A stretch of DNA of 44,568 bases from Gammaproteobacteria bacterium (GTDB taxonomy: Bacteria > Pseudomonadota > Gammaproteobacteria > Steroidobacterales > GCA-2729495). Both the position numbers and the translations under genes were made by a program. The stretch lies in contig JADYZO010000064.1 in NCBI GenBank assembly GCA_020853135.1, positions 1 to 44,568 on the forward strand. Direction: 5' to 3'. Below the pieces are notes generated by a model. That model was given only the letters and a program-made list of their open reading frames with translations, was not told the DNA's origin and searched no databases. This document shows positions 1-8,649 of the stretch, piece after piece (within the stretch, counting starts at the first letter, position 1; every line of letters starts with the position of its first letter).

Positions 1-1244
<1,244 letters not shown>

Positions 1245-1301
1245 ACCGCTGGTAACCCGGGCCGGGTCACCGCAATATCGCGCCATGCGCTGGATGTCTC
1301 C

Positions 1302-1757
1302 ATGAAACGCCACGACTCGCTGCTCCTGGTCGCCCGCGAGCACCACGAGAGCCTGGTGCTGGCGCGGCGCCTCATGACGGGCGGGGGCAGCGCGGGCAGC
1401 GGCTGGCCGGCGGACCCGCCGGCCCAGGCCCGCTCGCTCGCCGCTTTCTTCGAGCAGTACCTCCGGCGCCACTTCGCTGTCGAGGACCAGGTGGTGTTCC
1501 CTGCCGCCCTGGAGTGCGGCGATGAAGCCGGCGCACTGGTGCAGCGCCTTGCGCAGGAGCACCGGCAGATGACGGAGCTGATCCGGGAACTGGCGGCCGC
1601 CGCCGTGGTGGAGGCCGGCGCACTGGCCGCGTTTGGCACGCTCCTCAATGCCCACGTCCGGCTGGAGGACCGCAACCTTTTCCCCCTGATGGAAGCCGGG
1701 CTTCCTGCCGGGCGGCTCATGCGCCTGCAGGCTGACGTCGAATCGCTCTACCGCTGA
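1302..1757 (+). CDS. Hemerythrin-like (HHE cation-binding) protein
   Basis: This 151-residue protein is predicted to be a four-helix hemerythrin-like bundle. The ligand pattern is visible: EHHE at residues 13-16, H57 with E61 in RRHFAVED, H87 in QEHRQM, and H118 with E122 in NAHVRLED. This fits a non-haem di-iron site. Such proteins bind oxygen or nitric oxide, or help repair iron centres. The gene lies directly upstream of a DUF2249 protein and an NsrR-like regulator, which favours a role in nitrosative or redox stress. The function is inferred from family and context; the fold assignment is solid. Confidence 0.85.
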   Translation: MKRHDSLLLVAREHHESLVLARRLMTGGGSAGSGWPADPPAQARSLAAFFEQYLRRHFAVEDQVVFPAALECGDEAGALVQRLAQEHRQMTELIRELAAAAVVEAGALAAFGTLLNAHVRLEDRNLFPLMEAGLPAGRLMRLQADVESLYR

Positions 1758-1843
1758 GCGGCTGCTGCTTCACCAGCGGCCCCATGGACCCAATGGTATC
1801 TTGTATGCCTCTTAACGAACCGCCACCAGCACCAGGAGCAGAC

Positions 1844-2104
1844 ATGCCCGGCGCAGCCAGCGGACCCAGTCCCGTGGCGCTCGATATCCGCTTCGTGCCG
1901 CCGCCCGAGCGCCAGCCGCTGGCCCTCCAGTGCTGCACGGCACTGGCCGTCGGGCAGTGGTTGCTGCTCATCAGCGATCACGACCCGCAGCCCCTGCATG
2001 ACCAGCTGCGGGCGCTGCATCCCGGGCAGTTCGGCTGGACCCTGCTGGAGCAGGAGCCCGGGGTGTGGCGGGTCCGGATCACGCGGCTGGCGATCGCCGG
2101 CTGA
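1844..2104 (+). CDS. DUF2249 domain protein (first copy)
   Basis: The product is about 86 residues and is almost entirely one DUF2249 domain. It carries the characteristic LLISDHDPQPLHDQL segment and ends with FGWTLLEQEPGVWRVRI. The ATG at 1844 is chosen because AGGAGCA lies at 1833-1839; an upstream ATG at 1784 would add 20 low-complexity residues with no ribosome-binding site. DUF2249 proteins commonly accompany hemerythrin domains and denitrification or NsrR-type genes, and their biochemical role is not firmly established. A second DUF2249 gene sits 1 kb away on the other strand. The likely operon is hemerythrin, DUF2249, then the Rrf2 regulator. Confidence 0.8.
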   Translation: MPGAASGPSPVALDIRFVPPPERQPLALQCCTALAVGQWLLLISDHDPQPLHDQLRALHPGQFGWTLLEQEPGVWRVRITRLAIAG

Positions 2105-2122
2105 TCGACGGATGCTGAACCC

Positions 2123-2593
2123 ATGCGCCTGATGACGTTCACCGACTATTGCCTGCGGGTCCTCATCTACCTGGCCATCGAACCGGACCGGCGCGCGACC
2201 ATTGCCGAAATCGCCACCGCGTTCGACATCTCGCAGAACCACCTCATGAAGGTCGTGCACGTCCTCGGCAGGCACAAGCTGCTGACCAACGTCCGCGGCC
2301 GCGGGGGCGGCATGCAGCTTGCGCGGCCGGCCGCCGAAATCAACATCGGGGAAGTGGTGCGCCTCAGCGAAGCCGGCGCCGTGCCGGCCGAGTGCTTCGA
2401 CCGCAGCAGCAGCGCCTGCATCATCACCCCGGCCTGCCAGTTCCGCAGGATCCTCGGTGAGGCCATGGAGGCATTCAACGGCGTGCTGGACCGCTATACT
2501 CTGGCTGACCTGACGGAGCAGCAGCGCCGACCGCTGGCACGCATCCTGTCAGTGCCCGTGCCAGACCCGCGCCGGCCGCGTCGCGCACCGTGA
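2123..2593 (+). CDS. nsrR: Rrf2-family iron-sulphur regulator, NsrR-like
   Basis: This 156-residue regulator has an N-terminal winged helix (MTFTDYCLRVLIYLAI, then SQNHLMKVVHVLGR and the wing VRGRGGGMQLARPA). Three cysteines at residues 91, 99 and 105 (ECFDR...ACIITPACQF) match the cluster-ligand region of NsrR. NsrR holds an iron-sulphur cluster that is destroyed by nitric oxide, which relieves repression of detoxification genes. The closing YTLADLTEQ also matches NsrR. It follows the first DUF2249 gene by 18 bp, so it probably regulates its own operon. IscR or RsrR are less likely given the cysteine spacing and the ITPAC motif. Confidence 0.85.
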   Translation: MRLMTFTDYCLRVLIYLAIEPDRRATIAEIATAFDISQNHLMKVVHVLGRHKLLTNVRGRGGGMQLARPAAEINIGEVVRLSEAGAVPAECFDRSSSACIITPACQFRRILGEAMEAFNGVLDRYTLADLTEQQRRPLARILSVPVPDPRRPRRAP

Positions 2594-2683
2594 CGGGGGC
2601 CGGGCGCCGGCGGACAAACCGGAAGATTTCCAGAGGTGCCTGGTGGTTCGGGCACCCGGCCAACATCAGAAGGGAGAATCCTG

Positions 2684-3019
2684 ATGGCTCTTCACCATGC
2701 AGTTCCAAGCGAGATCGTCGATGTGCGGCCGCTGGGTCGGAAACTGCACGATGGCGTATCAGCCACGCTGATCAAGACCCGGCAGATCCAGGTCTTCCGC
2801 TTCATCCTCAAGCGCGACAAGGTGTTTGCCGAGCACAAGGTTCCCGGCGAGACGACCATCCAGTGCATCGAGGGCGCCGTGGAGTTCAAGTCTCCCGGGG
2901 GCACGCAGACACTGCATGCCGGCGAACTCGTCTATCTCGCCGCAGGTGACCTGCACGAAATGAAGGGCCTGGTGGATTCCTCGGTGCTGGTCACGATCGT
3001 GGCCTGCGGACCGGAATAG
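2684..3019 (+). CDS. Small cupin-domain protein
   Basis: The 111-residue product is a single cupin beta-barrel. The first cupin motif region is visible around FAEHKVPGETTIQCIEG, and the second around LHAGELVYLAAGDLHEMKG. The ATG at 2684 follows AAGGGAGAATCCTG, a clear ribosome-binding site, so the longer reading from 2636 is not preferred. Metal-binding histidines are few (H in AEHK and in DLHEM), so activity as a metalloenzyme is uncertain; a small-molecule binding or sensing role is possible. Its position just downstream of the NsrR-like gene suggests it belongs to the same stress-response set. Confidence 0.75.
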   Translation: MALHHAVPSEIVDVRPLGRKLHDGVSATLIKTRQIQVFRFILKRDKVFAEHKVPGETTIQCIEGAVEFKSPGGTQTLHAGELVYLAAGDLHEMKGLVDSSVLVTIVACGPE

Positions 3020-3025
3020 AGCCTC

Positions 3026-3057
3026 ACCGGGTGGGCGCCAGCGGGCGCCCACCCGGT
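3026..3057. terminator. Bidirectional terminator hairpin between cupin and DUF2249 genes
   Basis: A perfect 14-bp inverted repeat (arms 3026-3039 and 3044-3057, four-base loop) lies between two convergent genes. It has no clear T-tract, so rho-independent function is plausible but not certain. Confidence 0.6.
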
Positions 3058-3067
3058 CGATCCGCAA

Positions 3068-3370
3068 TCAGCCGCAGGACCCGCCCGAGCAGCAGCTGCC
3101 GGATGCAGCTGCGGGCGCGGGCGCCACGGCACCCTGGGCCTTGCCGATGCGCACCCGCCAGAGATCGGGACCCGACTCGAGGTAGTCCCAGCTGAAGTTC
3201 CCCGCCGCCATCGCCAGGAACTGGTTGTACAGCGGCCGGGGGTCATGGTCGTTGATCAGCTGCAGCGCCTCACCCGGGCGCAACTCGTTGAACCGCCCGA
3301 AGATCATCGGGTGGCGCTGGAAAGGCGGGATCTCCCGCACATCGATGGTCGTGGCAAAAGACTCGGACAT
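3068..3370 (-). CDS. DUF2249 domain protein with cysteine-rich tail (second copy)
   Basis: The product is about 100 residues and is a DUF2249 domain: TIDVREIPPFQRHPMIF, then INDHDPRPLYNQF and FSWDYLESGPDLWRVRIGK. It has a short alanine/proline linker and a C-terminal tail SGSCCSGGSCG with three cysteines, which could bind a metal or form a disulphide. The start at 3370 is preceded by TGGAG on the coding strand, so the longer reading to 3448 is rejected. It is paralogous to the copy at 1844-2104, which lacks the cysteine tail. It probably belongs to the same NO/redox regulon, though no operator was identified with confidence. Confidence 0.8.
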   Translation of the reverse strand: MSESFATTIDVREIPPFQRHPMIFGRFNELRPGEALQLINDHDPRPLYNQFLAMAAGNFSWDYLESGPDLWRVRIGKAQGAVAPAPAAASGSCCSGGSCG

Positions 3371-3421
3371 GATGACTCCAGATCCCGGCGCCACGACACT
3401 GCGGGCGTGCGCCGGCCTCGT

Positions 3422-3498
3422 TGGTTGCAGGAGACGGCACGCTAGCAACCACCGGCCGTGAAGACAACGGGCGGGGACTGCGGAAAATAGCTATTCCC
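3422..3498. promoter_or_regulatory. Inverted repeats upstream of the second DUF2249 gene
   Basis: Two symmetric elements lie between the membrane-protein gene and the DUF2249 gene. The first is TGGTTGC with GCAACCA, separated by 16 bp (3422-3451). The second is the perfect palindrome AATAGCTATT at 3486-3495. Either could be an operator, possibly for the NsrR-like regulator, but neither matches the enteric NsrR consensus well. Confidence 0.3.
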
Positions 3499-3517
3499 GC
3501 CGGTGCCGCGGACCCCG

Positions 3518-3976
3518 TCAGCCACGCGGACGGCGGGTGGCCATCTTGTTGCGGAAGACGATCGTGCAGGCATAGATGCCGCACAGCTGCCCGGCACCGC
3601 CGGCCACGAGCACCTGGTTGTTCGCGGTGATCGCATGGTTGCCGAACAGGCCGCCGGCAATGCCGCCGAGCCCCGCCGCGAGGAGCAGGTAGCCGGTGAA
3701 ATGGAAGAACTGCAGCGGCTCGCGCAACTGGAAGGGATTCAGCGACCAGTCGGGAAACTGCCAGGTCCCGGCCGACCAGGGGTTGATGCGCTGGAGCCCG
3801 ACCACCAGCAGCATGGCCGGAATCGCCAGGGCAAACATCCCGAGCAGCGTGATCCAGGGAATCCTCTCGCTGACCAGGGCAGCCTGGGCCCCCAGCACCC
3901 CGGCGATGAATGCCACGGCCACCAGCGACATCCGGAAAAACGTCCAGTTGGTTGTGGACTCCTGCTTGTGTTCCAC
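3518..3976 (-). CDS. Small inner-membrane protein of unknown function
   Basis: The 152-residue product is hydrophobic, with about four membrane segments: residues 14-33 (SLVAVAFIAGVLGAQAAL), about 43-60 (ITLLGMFALAIPAMLLVVGL), about 90-108 (FTGYLLLAAGLGGIAGGL), and about 117-140 around VLVAGGAGQLCGIYACTIVF. It begins with a GTG at 3974-3976 and ends in a basic tail. No named family was recognised. It lies upstream of the second DUF2249 gene on the same strand, 147 bp apart, so the two may be co-regulated. An electron-transfer or gas-stress role is only a guess from context. Confidence 0.65.
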   Translation of the reverse strand: MEHKQESTTNWTFFRMSLVAVAFIAGVLGAQAALVSERIPWITLLGMFALAIPAMLLVVGLQRINPWSAGTWQFPDWSLNPFQLREPLQFFHFTGYLLLAAGLGGIAGGLFGNHAITANNQVLVAGGAGQLCGIYACTIVFRNKMATRRPRG

Positions 3977-4066
3977 CCGTCGGCACCTTCGGCTATCAGT
4001 TGGGGCTGATTTTACCAGCCGCCGGCACCCGCTTTGGCAGGGCGGCTTATGTGATTCCCCGGACTG

Positions 4067-4124
4067 GCGCCGCCCGGTCCATGATCTACAATCCGGGTTT
4101 GCGTCCGACCGGCCCGGGCGGCGC
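4067..4124. promoter_or_regulatory. Leader of the aldolase gene with long inverted repeat
   Basis: Arms GCGCCGCCCGG (4067-4077) and CCGGGCGGCGC (4114-4124) are perfectly complementary, with 36 bp between them. They sit just upstream of the aldolase start at 4145. This could be an RNA leader hairpin or an operator; no known riboswitch was recognised. Confidence 0.3.
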
Positions 4125-4144
4125 TACCCATGTGAGGCAGAATC

Positions 4145-5038
4145 ATGAGCAGGATCGAACAGCAGGCCCGCAAGATGGGCACCCAGCAGGGCTTCATCGC
4201 CGCGCTGGACCAGAGCGGTGGCAGCACCCCCAAGGCGCTGAATCTCTATGGCATCAGGAGCGATGCCTGGTCCGGCGACGAGCAGATGTTCGCGCTGGTA
4301 CACCAGATGCGCACGCGGATCATCACCACACCGGCCTTCAACGGTGACCGCATCCTGGCCGCGATCCTGTTCGAGAACACCATGGACCGCGACATCGGCG
4401 GCCAGCCCACTGCCGACTACCTGTGGAACGTCAAGCGCGTGGTGCCGATCCTCAAGGTCGACAAGGGCCTGGCCGAGGAGGCCGACGGCGTACAGCTGAT
4501 GAAACCCATGCCGGCGCTGGGTGCGCTGCTGGAGAAGGCGGTGGCCAAGCGGATCTTCGGCACCAAGATGCGCTCGGTGATCAAGCAGGCCAACGCCGCA
4601 GGCATCGACCGGATCGTCGCCCAGCAGTTCGAGGTCGGCAGGCAGATTCTAGCCGCCGGCCTCGTGCCCACCATCGAGCCCGAGGTCGACATCAAGTGCC
4701 CGGACAAGGCTGCTGCCGAAGGCCTGCTCAAGGCCGCGATGCTCAAGGCACTCGACGCCCTGCCGGCCGGCAAGCGCGTCATGCTCAAGCTCACGCTGCC
4801 CGAGCAGGACAACCTCTACGCCGGCTGCATCGCGCACCGGAATGTGCTGCGCGTGGTGGCACTCTCCGGCGGCTACAGCCGCGAGGAATCCAACCGGCGG
4901 CTGGCCCGGCAGCACGGCATGATCGCGAGTTTCTCGCGTGCCCTGGTCGAGGGCCTGACCGCGCAGCAGACCGACGCCCAGTTCGACGAGGCCATGGACG
5001 CCTCGATCCAGGGCACCTTCGAAGCGTCGCGTACCTGA
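4145..5038 (+). CDS. Fructose-bisphosphate aldolase, class I
   Basis: The 297-residue product matches bacterial class I fructose-1,6-bisphosphate aldolases, which cleave FBP to dihydroxyacetone phosphate and glyceraldehyde 3-phosphate through a lysine Schiff base and need no metal. Visible motifs are GFIAALDQSGGSTPKAL (residues 16-32), PILKVDKGLAEEADGVQLMK (101-120), TIEPEVDI (176-183) and VMLKLTLPE with lysine 215, the probable Schiff-base residue. The closing GTFEASRT is typical of this family. It stands alone, between a membrane protein and a cytochrome peroxidase. It may work in glycolysis or gluconeogenesis; no class II enzyme is in view. Confidence 0.92.
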   Translation: MSRIEQQARKMGTQQGFIAALDQSGGSTPKALNLYGIRSDAWSGDEQMFALVHQMRTRIITTPAFNGDRILAAILFENTMDRDIGGQPTADYLWNVKRVVPILKVDKGLAEEADGVQLMKPMPALGALLEKAVAKRIFGTKMRSVIKQANAAGIDRIVAQQFEVGRQILAAGLVPTIEPEVDIKCPDKAAAEGLLKAAMLKALDALPAGKRVMLKLTLPEQDNLYAGCIAHRNVLRVVALSGGYSREESNRRLARQHGMIASFSRALVEGLTAQQTDAQFDEAMDASIQGTFEASRT

Positions 5039-5044
5039 AACGCG

Positions 5045-5074
5045 GCGCTGCCAGGCCACCAGGCCTGGCAGCGC
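5045..5074. terminator. Bidirectional terminator hairpin between aldolase and peroxidase genes
   Basis: A perfect 13-bp stem (5045-5057 with 5062-5074, loop ACCA) lies in the 44-bp gap between two convergent genes. There is no T-run. Confidence 0.65.
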
Positions 5075-5082
5075 AGCAGTCC

Positions 5083-6171
5083 TCAGCCCTGGTCGGCCTT
5101 CGGCGTATCCCGGCCACTTTCCGGCAGCGCCGGCCTGACGATGTAGGCCGCCGGAATCTCGCCCTTCAGGCTGCCGAGGAAGGCGTGGATTTCGCCGACC
5201 TGGGTGTCCGTCAGCGTCCGGCCGAGCTGGTGCTCGGCCATGAGACGGATGGCCTCATCGAGCGTGGCGACCTTGCCGTCGTGGAAATAGGGTGCCGTCT
5301 CGGTGATGTTGCGCAGCGAGGGCACCTTGAACATGAACCGGTCGGCATCGCTGCCGGTGACTTCCGCACGCCCGGTGTCCTGGGTGTCGAAAGGCTTCAC
5401 CAGCCCGAACTTCTGGTACATGCCGCCACCAATCCCCACGCCGTTGTGGCAGGTCGTGCAGCCGGTGTCCATGAACGTCGCCAGTCCGGCACGTTGTTCC
5501 GCCGTCAGCGCATTGGCATCGCCGGCCAGGTAACGATCGAAGGGCGAGGGCGTCACCAGCCGGCGCTCGAAGGCGCCGATCGCGGCAGCCGCGTTGTCGA
5601 AGGTGACGGGATCGGCTTCACCGGGGAAAGCGGCCTGGAAGGCCGGGGAGTACCCGGGGATCGACTTCAGCACCTTCACCACCCCGGCGGCATCCGGCAG
5701 GGCCATCTCGACCGGGTTCAATACCGGGCCCTTGGCCTGGGCCTCCACATCAGCCGCCCGGCCGTCCCAGAACTGGGCAATGTGCAGCGCCGCGTTGTAG
5801 ACCGTCGGTGAGTTGCGCGCGCCGCGCTGGCCCTTGTGTCCGGCACTGGTTGGCGCGCCATCGACCCCGTAGCGGGCGAGATCGTGGCAGGTGTTGCAGG
5901 AAATCGCCTGGTTTTTCGACAGGCGCGTGTCGAAGTACAGCATGCGGCCAAGGGCAACCCTGGCCTCGGTGGACGGATGCTGCTCGCTCGCCATCTCGGC
6001 CGGCAGCGGCTTGAAGAGGGCGGCGGCCCTGGCCTGCAGTTCCTCACCGGGTGTGCTCGCCGGTGTGGCTGCCTGGCTCGCGGGCTGGGCGGGCGGCGGA
6101 TTGGCGGGAGGCTTGGCGCAGCCGGCAAGGGCCAGTGCAGCAAACACAGCGGTCAGCAATCGATGGGACAT
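5083..6171 (-). CDS. Dihaem cytochrome c peroxidase (CcpA/MauG family), lipoprotein
   Basis: This 362-residue protein begins with a lipoprotein signal (ALALAGCAK, lipid-anchored Cys18) and a proline/alanine-rich linker, then two cytochrome c domains. The haem-binding motifs are CNTCH at 92-96 and CTTCH at 238-242. RFMFKVPSLRN near residue 285 supplies the usual methionine ligand region. Family members reduce hydrogen peroxide to water in the periplasm with electrons from small cytochromes. The ATG at 6171 follows GGAGGAACGG, which rules out the longer upstream reading. It is divergent from superoxide dismutase sodB, which produces peroxide, so the pair makes sense as an oxidative-defence unit. 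Confidence 0.93.
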   Translation of the reverse strand: MSHRLLTAVFAALALAGCAKPPANPPPAQPASQAATPASTPGEELQARAAALFKPLPAEMASEQHPSTEARVALGRMLYFDTRLSKNQAISCNTCHDLARYGVDGAPTSAGHKGQRGARNSPTVYNAALHIAQFWDGRAADVEAQAKGPVLNPVEMALPDAAGVVKVLKSIPGYSPAFQAAFPGEADPVTFDNAAAAIGAFERRLVTPSPFDRYLAGDANALTAEQRAGLATFMDTGCTTCHNGVGIGGGMYQKFGLVKPFDTQDTGRAEVTGSDADRFMFKVPSLRNITETAPYFHDGKVATLDEAIRLMAEHQLGRTLTDTQVGEIHAFLGSLKGEIPAAYIVRPALPESGRDTPKADQG

Positions 6172-6286
6172 CCGTTCCTCCGTGGGACGATCTGGTCCGG
6201 CACAGGGAGTGCCGGCAGGCGATTTTCTAACACCAGTGCCTGAAGCGGTGCAAGCACCCGACATGGCCGCGGTTGCGGCTGGCCCC

Positions 6287-6303
6287 GCCACCCACTGGGT
6301 GGC
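6287..6303. promoter_or_regulatory. 17-bp palindrome between peroxidase and sodB
   Basis: GCCACCCA-C-TGGGTGGC is perfectly symmetric and sits in the shared divergent promoter region. It may be an operator for one or both genes. No regulator consensus is claimed. Confidence 0.35.
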
Positions 6304-6434
6304 CAGCGCCGCCCATCACGGCGCCTTGTGCCTTCCCCGGCGCCGGCAGGGTGGTATCGTAAGGGCCTGCCGACGGCCATCATCCGATGCGCCGGTCCGT
6401 CACCGTCCAGCCAGAACGACCAAGGAGCCCCACG

Positions 6435-7013
6435 ATGGCAATCGAACTGCCTCCGCTGCCCTATTCAAAAAACGCCCTGGAGCCGCACATCTCGGCCGAA
6501 ACGCTCGAGTTCCACCACGGCAAGCACCACCAGGCGTACGTGACCAACCTCAACAAGCTGATCGAAGGCACCGAGTTCGCCAGGGCCTCGCTGGAGGACA
6601 TCGTCCGGAAGTCCTCCGGCGGCATGTTCAACAATGCCGCGCAGGTCTGGAACCACACCTTCTACTGGAACTCGATGAAGCCGCAGGGTGGCGGAGCGCC
6701 GCAGGGCAGGCTGGCCGAGGCCATCAACAAGGCATTCGGCTCATTCGACAAGTTCAAGGACGAATTCAGCAAGTCGGCAGCGGGCAATTTCGGTTCCGGC
6801 TGGACCTGGCTGGTGCAGCGCCCGGACGGCTCGCTCGGCATCGTCAACACCTCGAATGCCGCCACGCCCATCACCGGCAGCGACCGCCCGCTGCTGACTG
6901 CCGATGTGTGGGAGCACGCCTATTACATCGACTATCGCAATGCCCGGCCGAAGTACATCGAAGCCTTCTGGAGCCTGGTGAACTGGGACTTCGCGGCATC
7001 GAACCTGCGCTGA
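6435..7013 (+). CDS. sodB: Superoxide dismutase, iron type
   Basis: The 192-residue enzyme dismutes superoxide to oxygen and hydrogen peroxide in the cytoplasm. All four metal ligands are present: H27, H74 ([10 protein letters not shown]), D157 and H161 ([11 protein letters not shown]). Glutamine 70, and the absence of the Mn-type glutamine in the [10 protein letters not shown] region, point to iron rather than manganese. The length equals the usual FeSOD length. The ATG at 6435 has AAGGAG upstream at 6422-6427. It is divergent from the cytochrome c peroxidase gene. Confidence 0.96.
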   Translation: MAIELPPLPYSKNALEPHISAETLEFHHGKHHQAYVTNLNKLIEGTEFARASLEDIVRKSSGGMFNNAAQVWNHTFYWNSMKPQGGGAPQGRLAEAINKAFGSFDKFKDEFSKSAAGNFGSGWTWLVQRPDGSLGIVNTSNAATPITGSDRPLLTADVWEHAYYIDYRNARPKYIEAFWSLVNWDFAASNLR

Positions 7014-7038
7014 CAGCCGCGGGCACCGAAAGCCCCCC

Positions 7039-7068
7039 CCGGCGCCGGCCCTGGCGGGCCGGCGCCGG
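7039..7068 (+). terminator. Terminator-like hairpin after sodB
   Basis: A perfect 13-bp GC stem (7039-7051 with 7056-7068, loop TGGC) begins 25 bp after the sodB stop. It lacks a T-tract, so it may be an mRNA-stabilising or rho-assisted structure. Confidence 0.6.
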
Positions 7069-7265
7069 TCGAACCGGCAGGCTGTGCACTGCACCACGGC
7101 AGTTGCGCCCTGCCCGACAAAGTATTAGCGTTCCCCCACGCCTCGATGCGGCATGAGGTATCGCCGCACTGACGCCGCCTGGCAGACACGATCCTGGCGT
7201 GTCCTTTCCTGCGTTGGGGCGCAAGAACAAAGCCGAACAACCCGTAGTCTTCCGGAGGTCGTCCC

Positions 7266-8207
7266 ATGCGACTCGACCGTCACGCCCAGACCCTGGCCGT
7301 CGCCCTGACCGTTGTTGCGGCCGGCACCGTGCTGCCACCCGCAGCCGTCGCAGCCGACGACGCTTCCCAGACCATCGAGATTCCCACCTGTGCCAAGAAG
7401 CTCGGCACCCTGGCGGTGACCGAACCGGAAAACAAGTGGTGGCTCGCCTACAACCTCGAGTCACCCGAGGCACTGATCAAGGTGTTCGTCTCGCAGTCCA
7501 AGTGCTTCACGCTGGTGGACCGGGGCAAGGGTCTGGCTGCCGCCCAGCAGGAGCGCGCACTGAGCTCCGGCGGCGAGATGCGCGGGGGCTCCAACATCGG
7601 CAAGGGCCAGATGAAGGCCGCCGATTACGTGCTGGTCCCCGACGTGGTCACCAAGAACAAGGACTCCGGCGGCAGGAGCATCGGTGGCCTGCTGGGCGGC
7701 ATGATCGGCGGGGTGGCCGGTGCGGTGATCGGCGGCATCAACCTCAAGAGCAAGGAGGCCGACGTGGTGCTGACCCTGACCGACGTGCGCTCCACCGAGC
7801 AGGTCGCGCTCCAGCAGGGCCACGCCAAGAAGACCGACCTCGGCTGGGGCGCCGGCGGCGGCGCCTTCTTCGGCGGCTTCGCGGCGGCCGGTGCCACCGG
7901 CTACGCCAACACCGAGATCGGCCAGGTGGTGACCATGGCCTACCTCGACGCCTATTCGAAGCTGGTGACCGAGATCAAGGGCATGGACCTGAACGCCACG
8001 GCCGACAACCTCAAACAGGCTGTGACCATGGCCAAGCCCGGGCGCATGTATGCCAAGCCGGACACCAAGGCCAGCGTGGTGCGCGACCTGGATCCGGGCA
8101 TGATGCTCTACCCCACGGGCGAGAAGCAGGGCATGTTCTGGAAGGTGAGCGACGAGCTGGGCAACGAAGGCTGGGTCCCCTCCACGCTGTTCCAGCTGGC
8201 CAAGTAG
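7266..8207 (+). CDS. CsgG/HfaB-like secreted protein with C-terminal SH3 domain
   Basis: This 313-residue protein has a Sec signal peptide (residues 1-29, ending AAVAAD). A CsgG-like domain follows, recognisable from SPEALIKVFVSQSKCFTLVDRG, QQERALSSGG and KAADYVLVPDV. Two glycine-rich hydrophobic stretches occur at about 138-159 (GGLLGGMIGGVAGAVIGG) and about 197-218. The last 60 residues resemble a bacterial SH3 domain (GRMYAKPDTKASVVRDLDPG ... GNEGWVPSTLF). CsgG proteins usually form outer-membrane secretion pores or, in distant members, peptidoglycan-associated factors. There is no lipobox cysteine and no curli genes are nearby, so a curli role is unlikely. AGGTCGTCCC before the ATG is a weak ribosome-binding site. 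Confidence 0.75.
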   Translation: MRLDRHAQTLAVALTVVAAGTVLPPAAVAADDASQTIEIPTCAKKLGTLAVTEPENKWWLAYNLESPEALIKVFVSQSKCFTLVDRGKGLAAAQQERALSSGGEMRGGSNIGKGQMKAADYVLVPDVVTKNKDSGGRSIGGLLGGMIGGVAGAVIGGINLKSKEADVVLTLTDVRSTEQVALQQGHAKKTDLGWGAGGGAFFGGFAAAGATGYANTEIGQVVTMAYLDAYSKLVTEIKGMDLNATADNLKQAVTMAKPGRMYAKPDTKASVVRDLDPGMMLYPTGEKQGMFWKVSDELGNEGWVPSTLFQLAK

Positions 8208-8246
8208 GAACGCGGCGCAGCGCGCGTATCCGCGCCCGAAGTGTGC

Positions 8247-8263
8247 CGATACCGAGGGTATCG
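8247..8263 (+). promoter_or_regulatory. Hairpin over the DoxX ribosome-binding site
   Basis: CGATACC-GAG-GGTATCG forms a perfect 7-bp stem whose loop and 3' arm contain the likely GAGG ribosome-binding site. It ends six bases before the start codon of the next gene. It could gate translation or serve as an operator. Confidence 0.35.
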
Positions 8264-8268
8264 AAGCC

Positions 8269-8649
8269 ATGAATGACAGCGGCAAACTGGTGCTGCGGCT
8301 CGCGCTGGGTCTGCTTGTGCTGCTGCATGGCATTGCCAAACTGCGCCACGGCATCGGCGCCATCACCGGCATGGTGGGTGGCGCCGGGCTGCCCGCCTGG
8401 GTGGCCTACGGGGTCTACATCGGCGAGGTCGCCGCGCCGCTCATGGTCATCGCCGGCTGGTATGCCCGCATCGGCGGCGCCATCATCGCCATCAACATGT
8501 TGTTTGCCTTCGGACTGGCCCATCTCGGCCACCTGTTCGAGCTTGGTCCCGTCGGCGGCTGGGCCCTTGAACTGCAGGGCATGTACCTTGCGAGTGCGCT
8601 CGCCGTGGCCATGATCGGGCCGGGGCGATACGGGCTGAACGAGCGGTAA
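8269..8649 (+). CDS. DoxX-family membrane protein
   Basis: The 126-residue product has four predicted membrane segments and the DoxX pattern: LRLALGLLVLLHGIAKLRHG at the start, YIGEVAAPLMVIAGWYARIG in the middle, then FALGLAHLGHLF and a final helix near ALAVAMIGPG. DoxX proteins are inner-membrane proteins linked to quinone or thiosulphate oxidation and to oxidative-stress complexes with superoxide dismutase in mycobacteria. That sodB lies 1.3 kb upstream is suggestive, but the two are not an operon. The exact substrate is unknown. Confidence 0.85.
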   Translation: MNDSGKLVLRLALGLLVLLHGIAKLRHGIGAITGMVGGAGLPAWVAYGVYIGEVAAPLMVIAGWYARIGGAIIAINMLFAFGLAHLGHLFELGPVGGWALELQGMYLASALAVAMIGPGRYGLNER

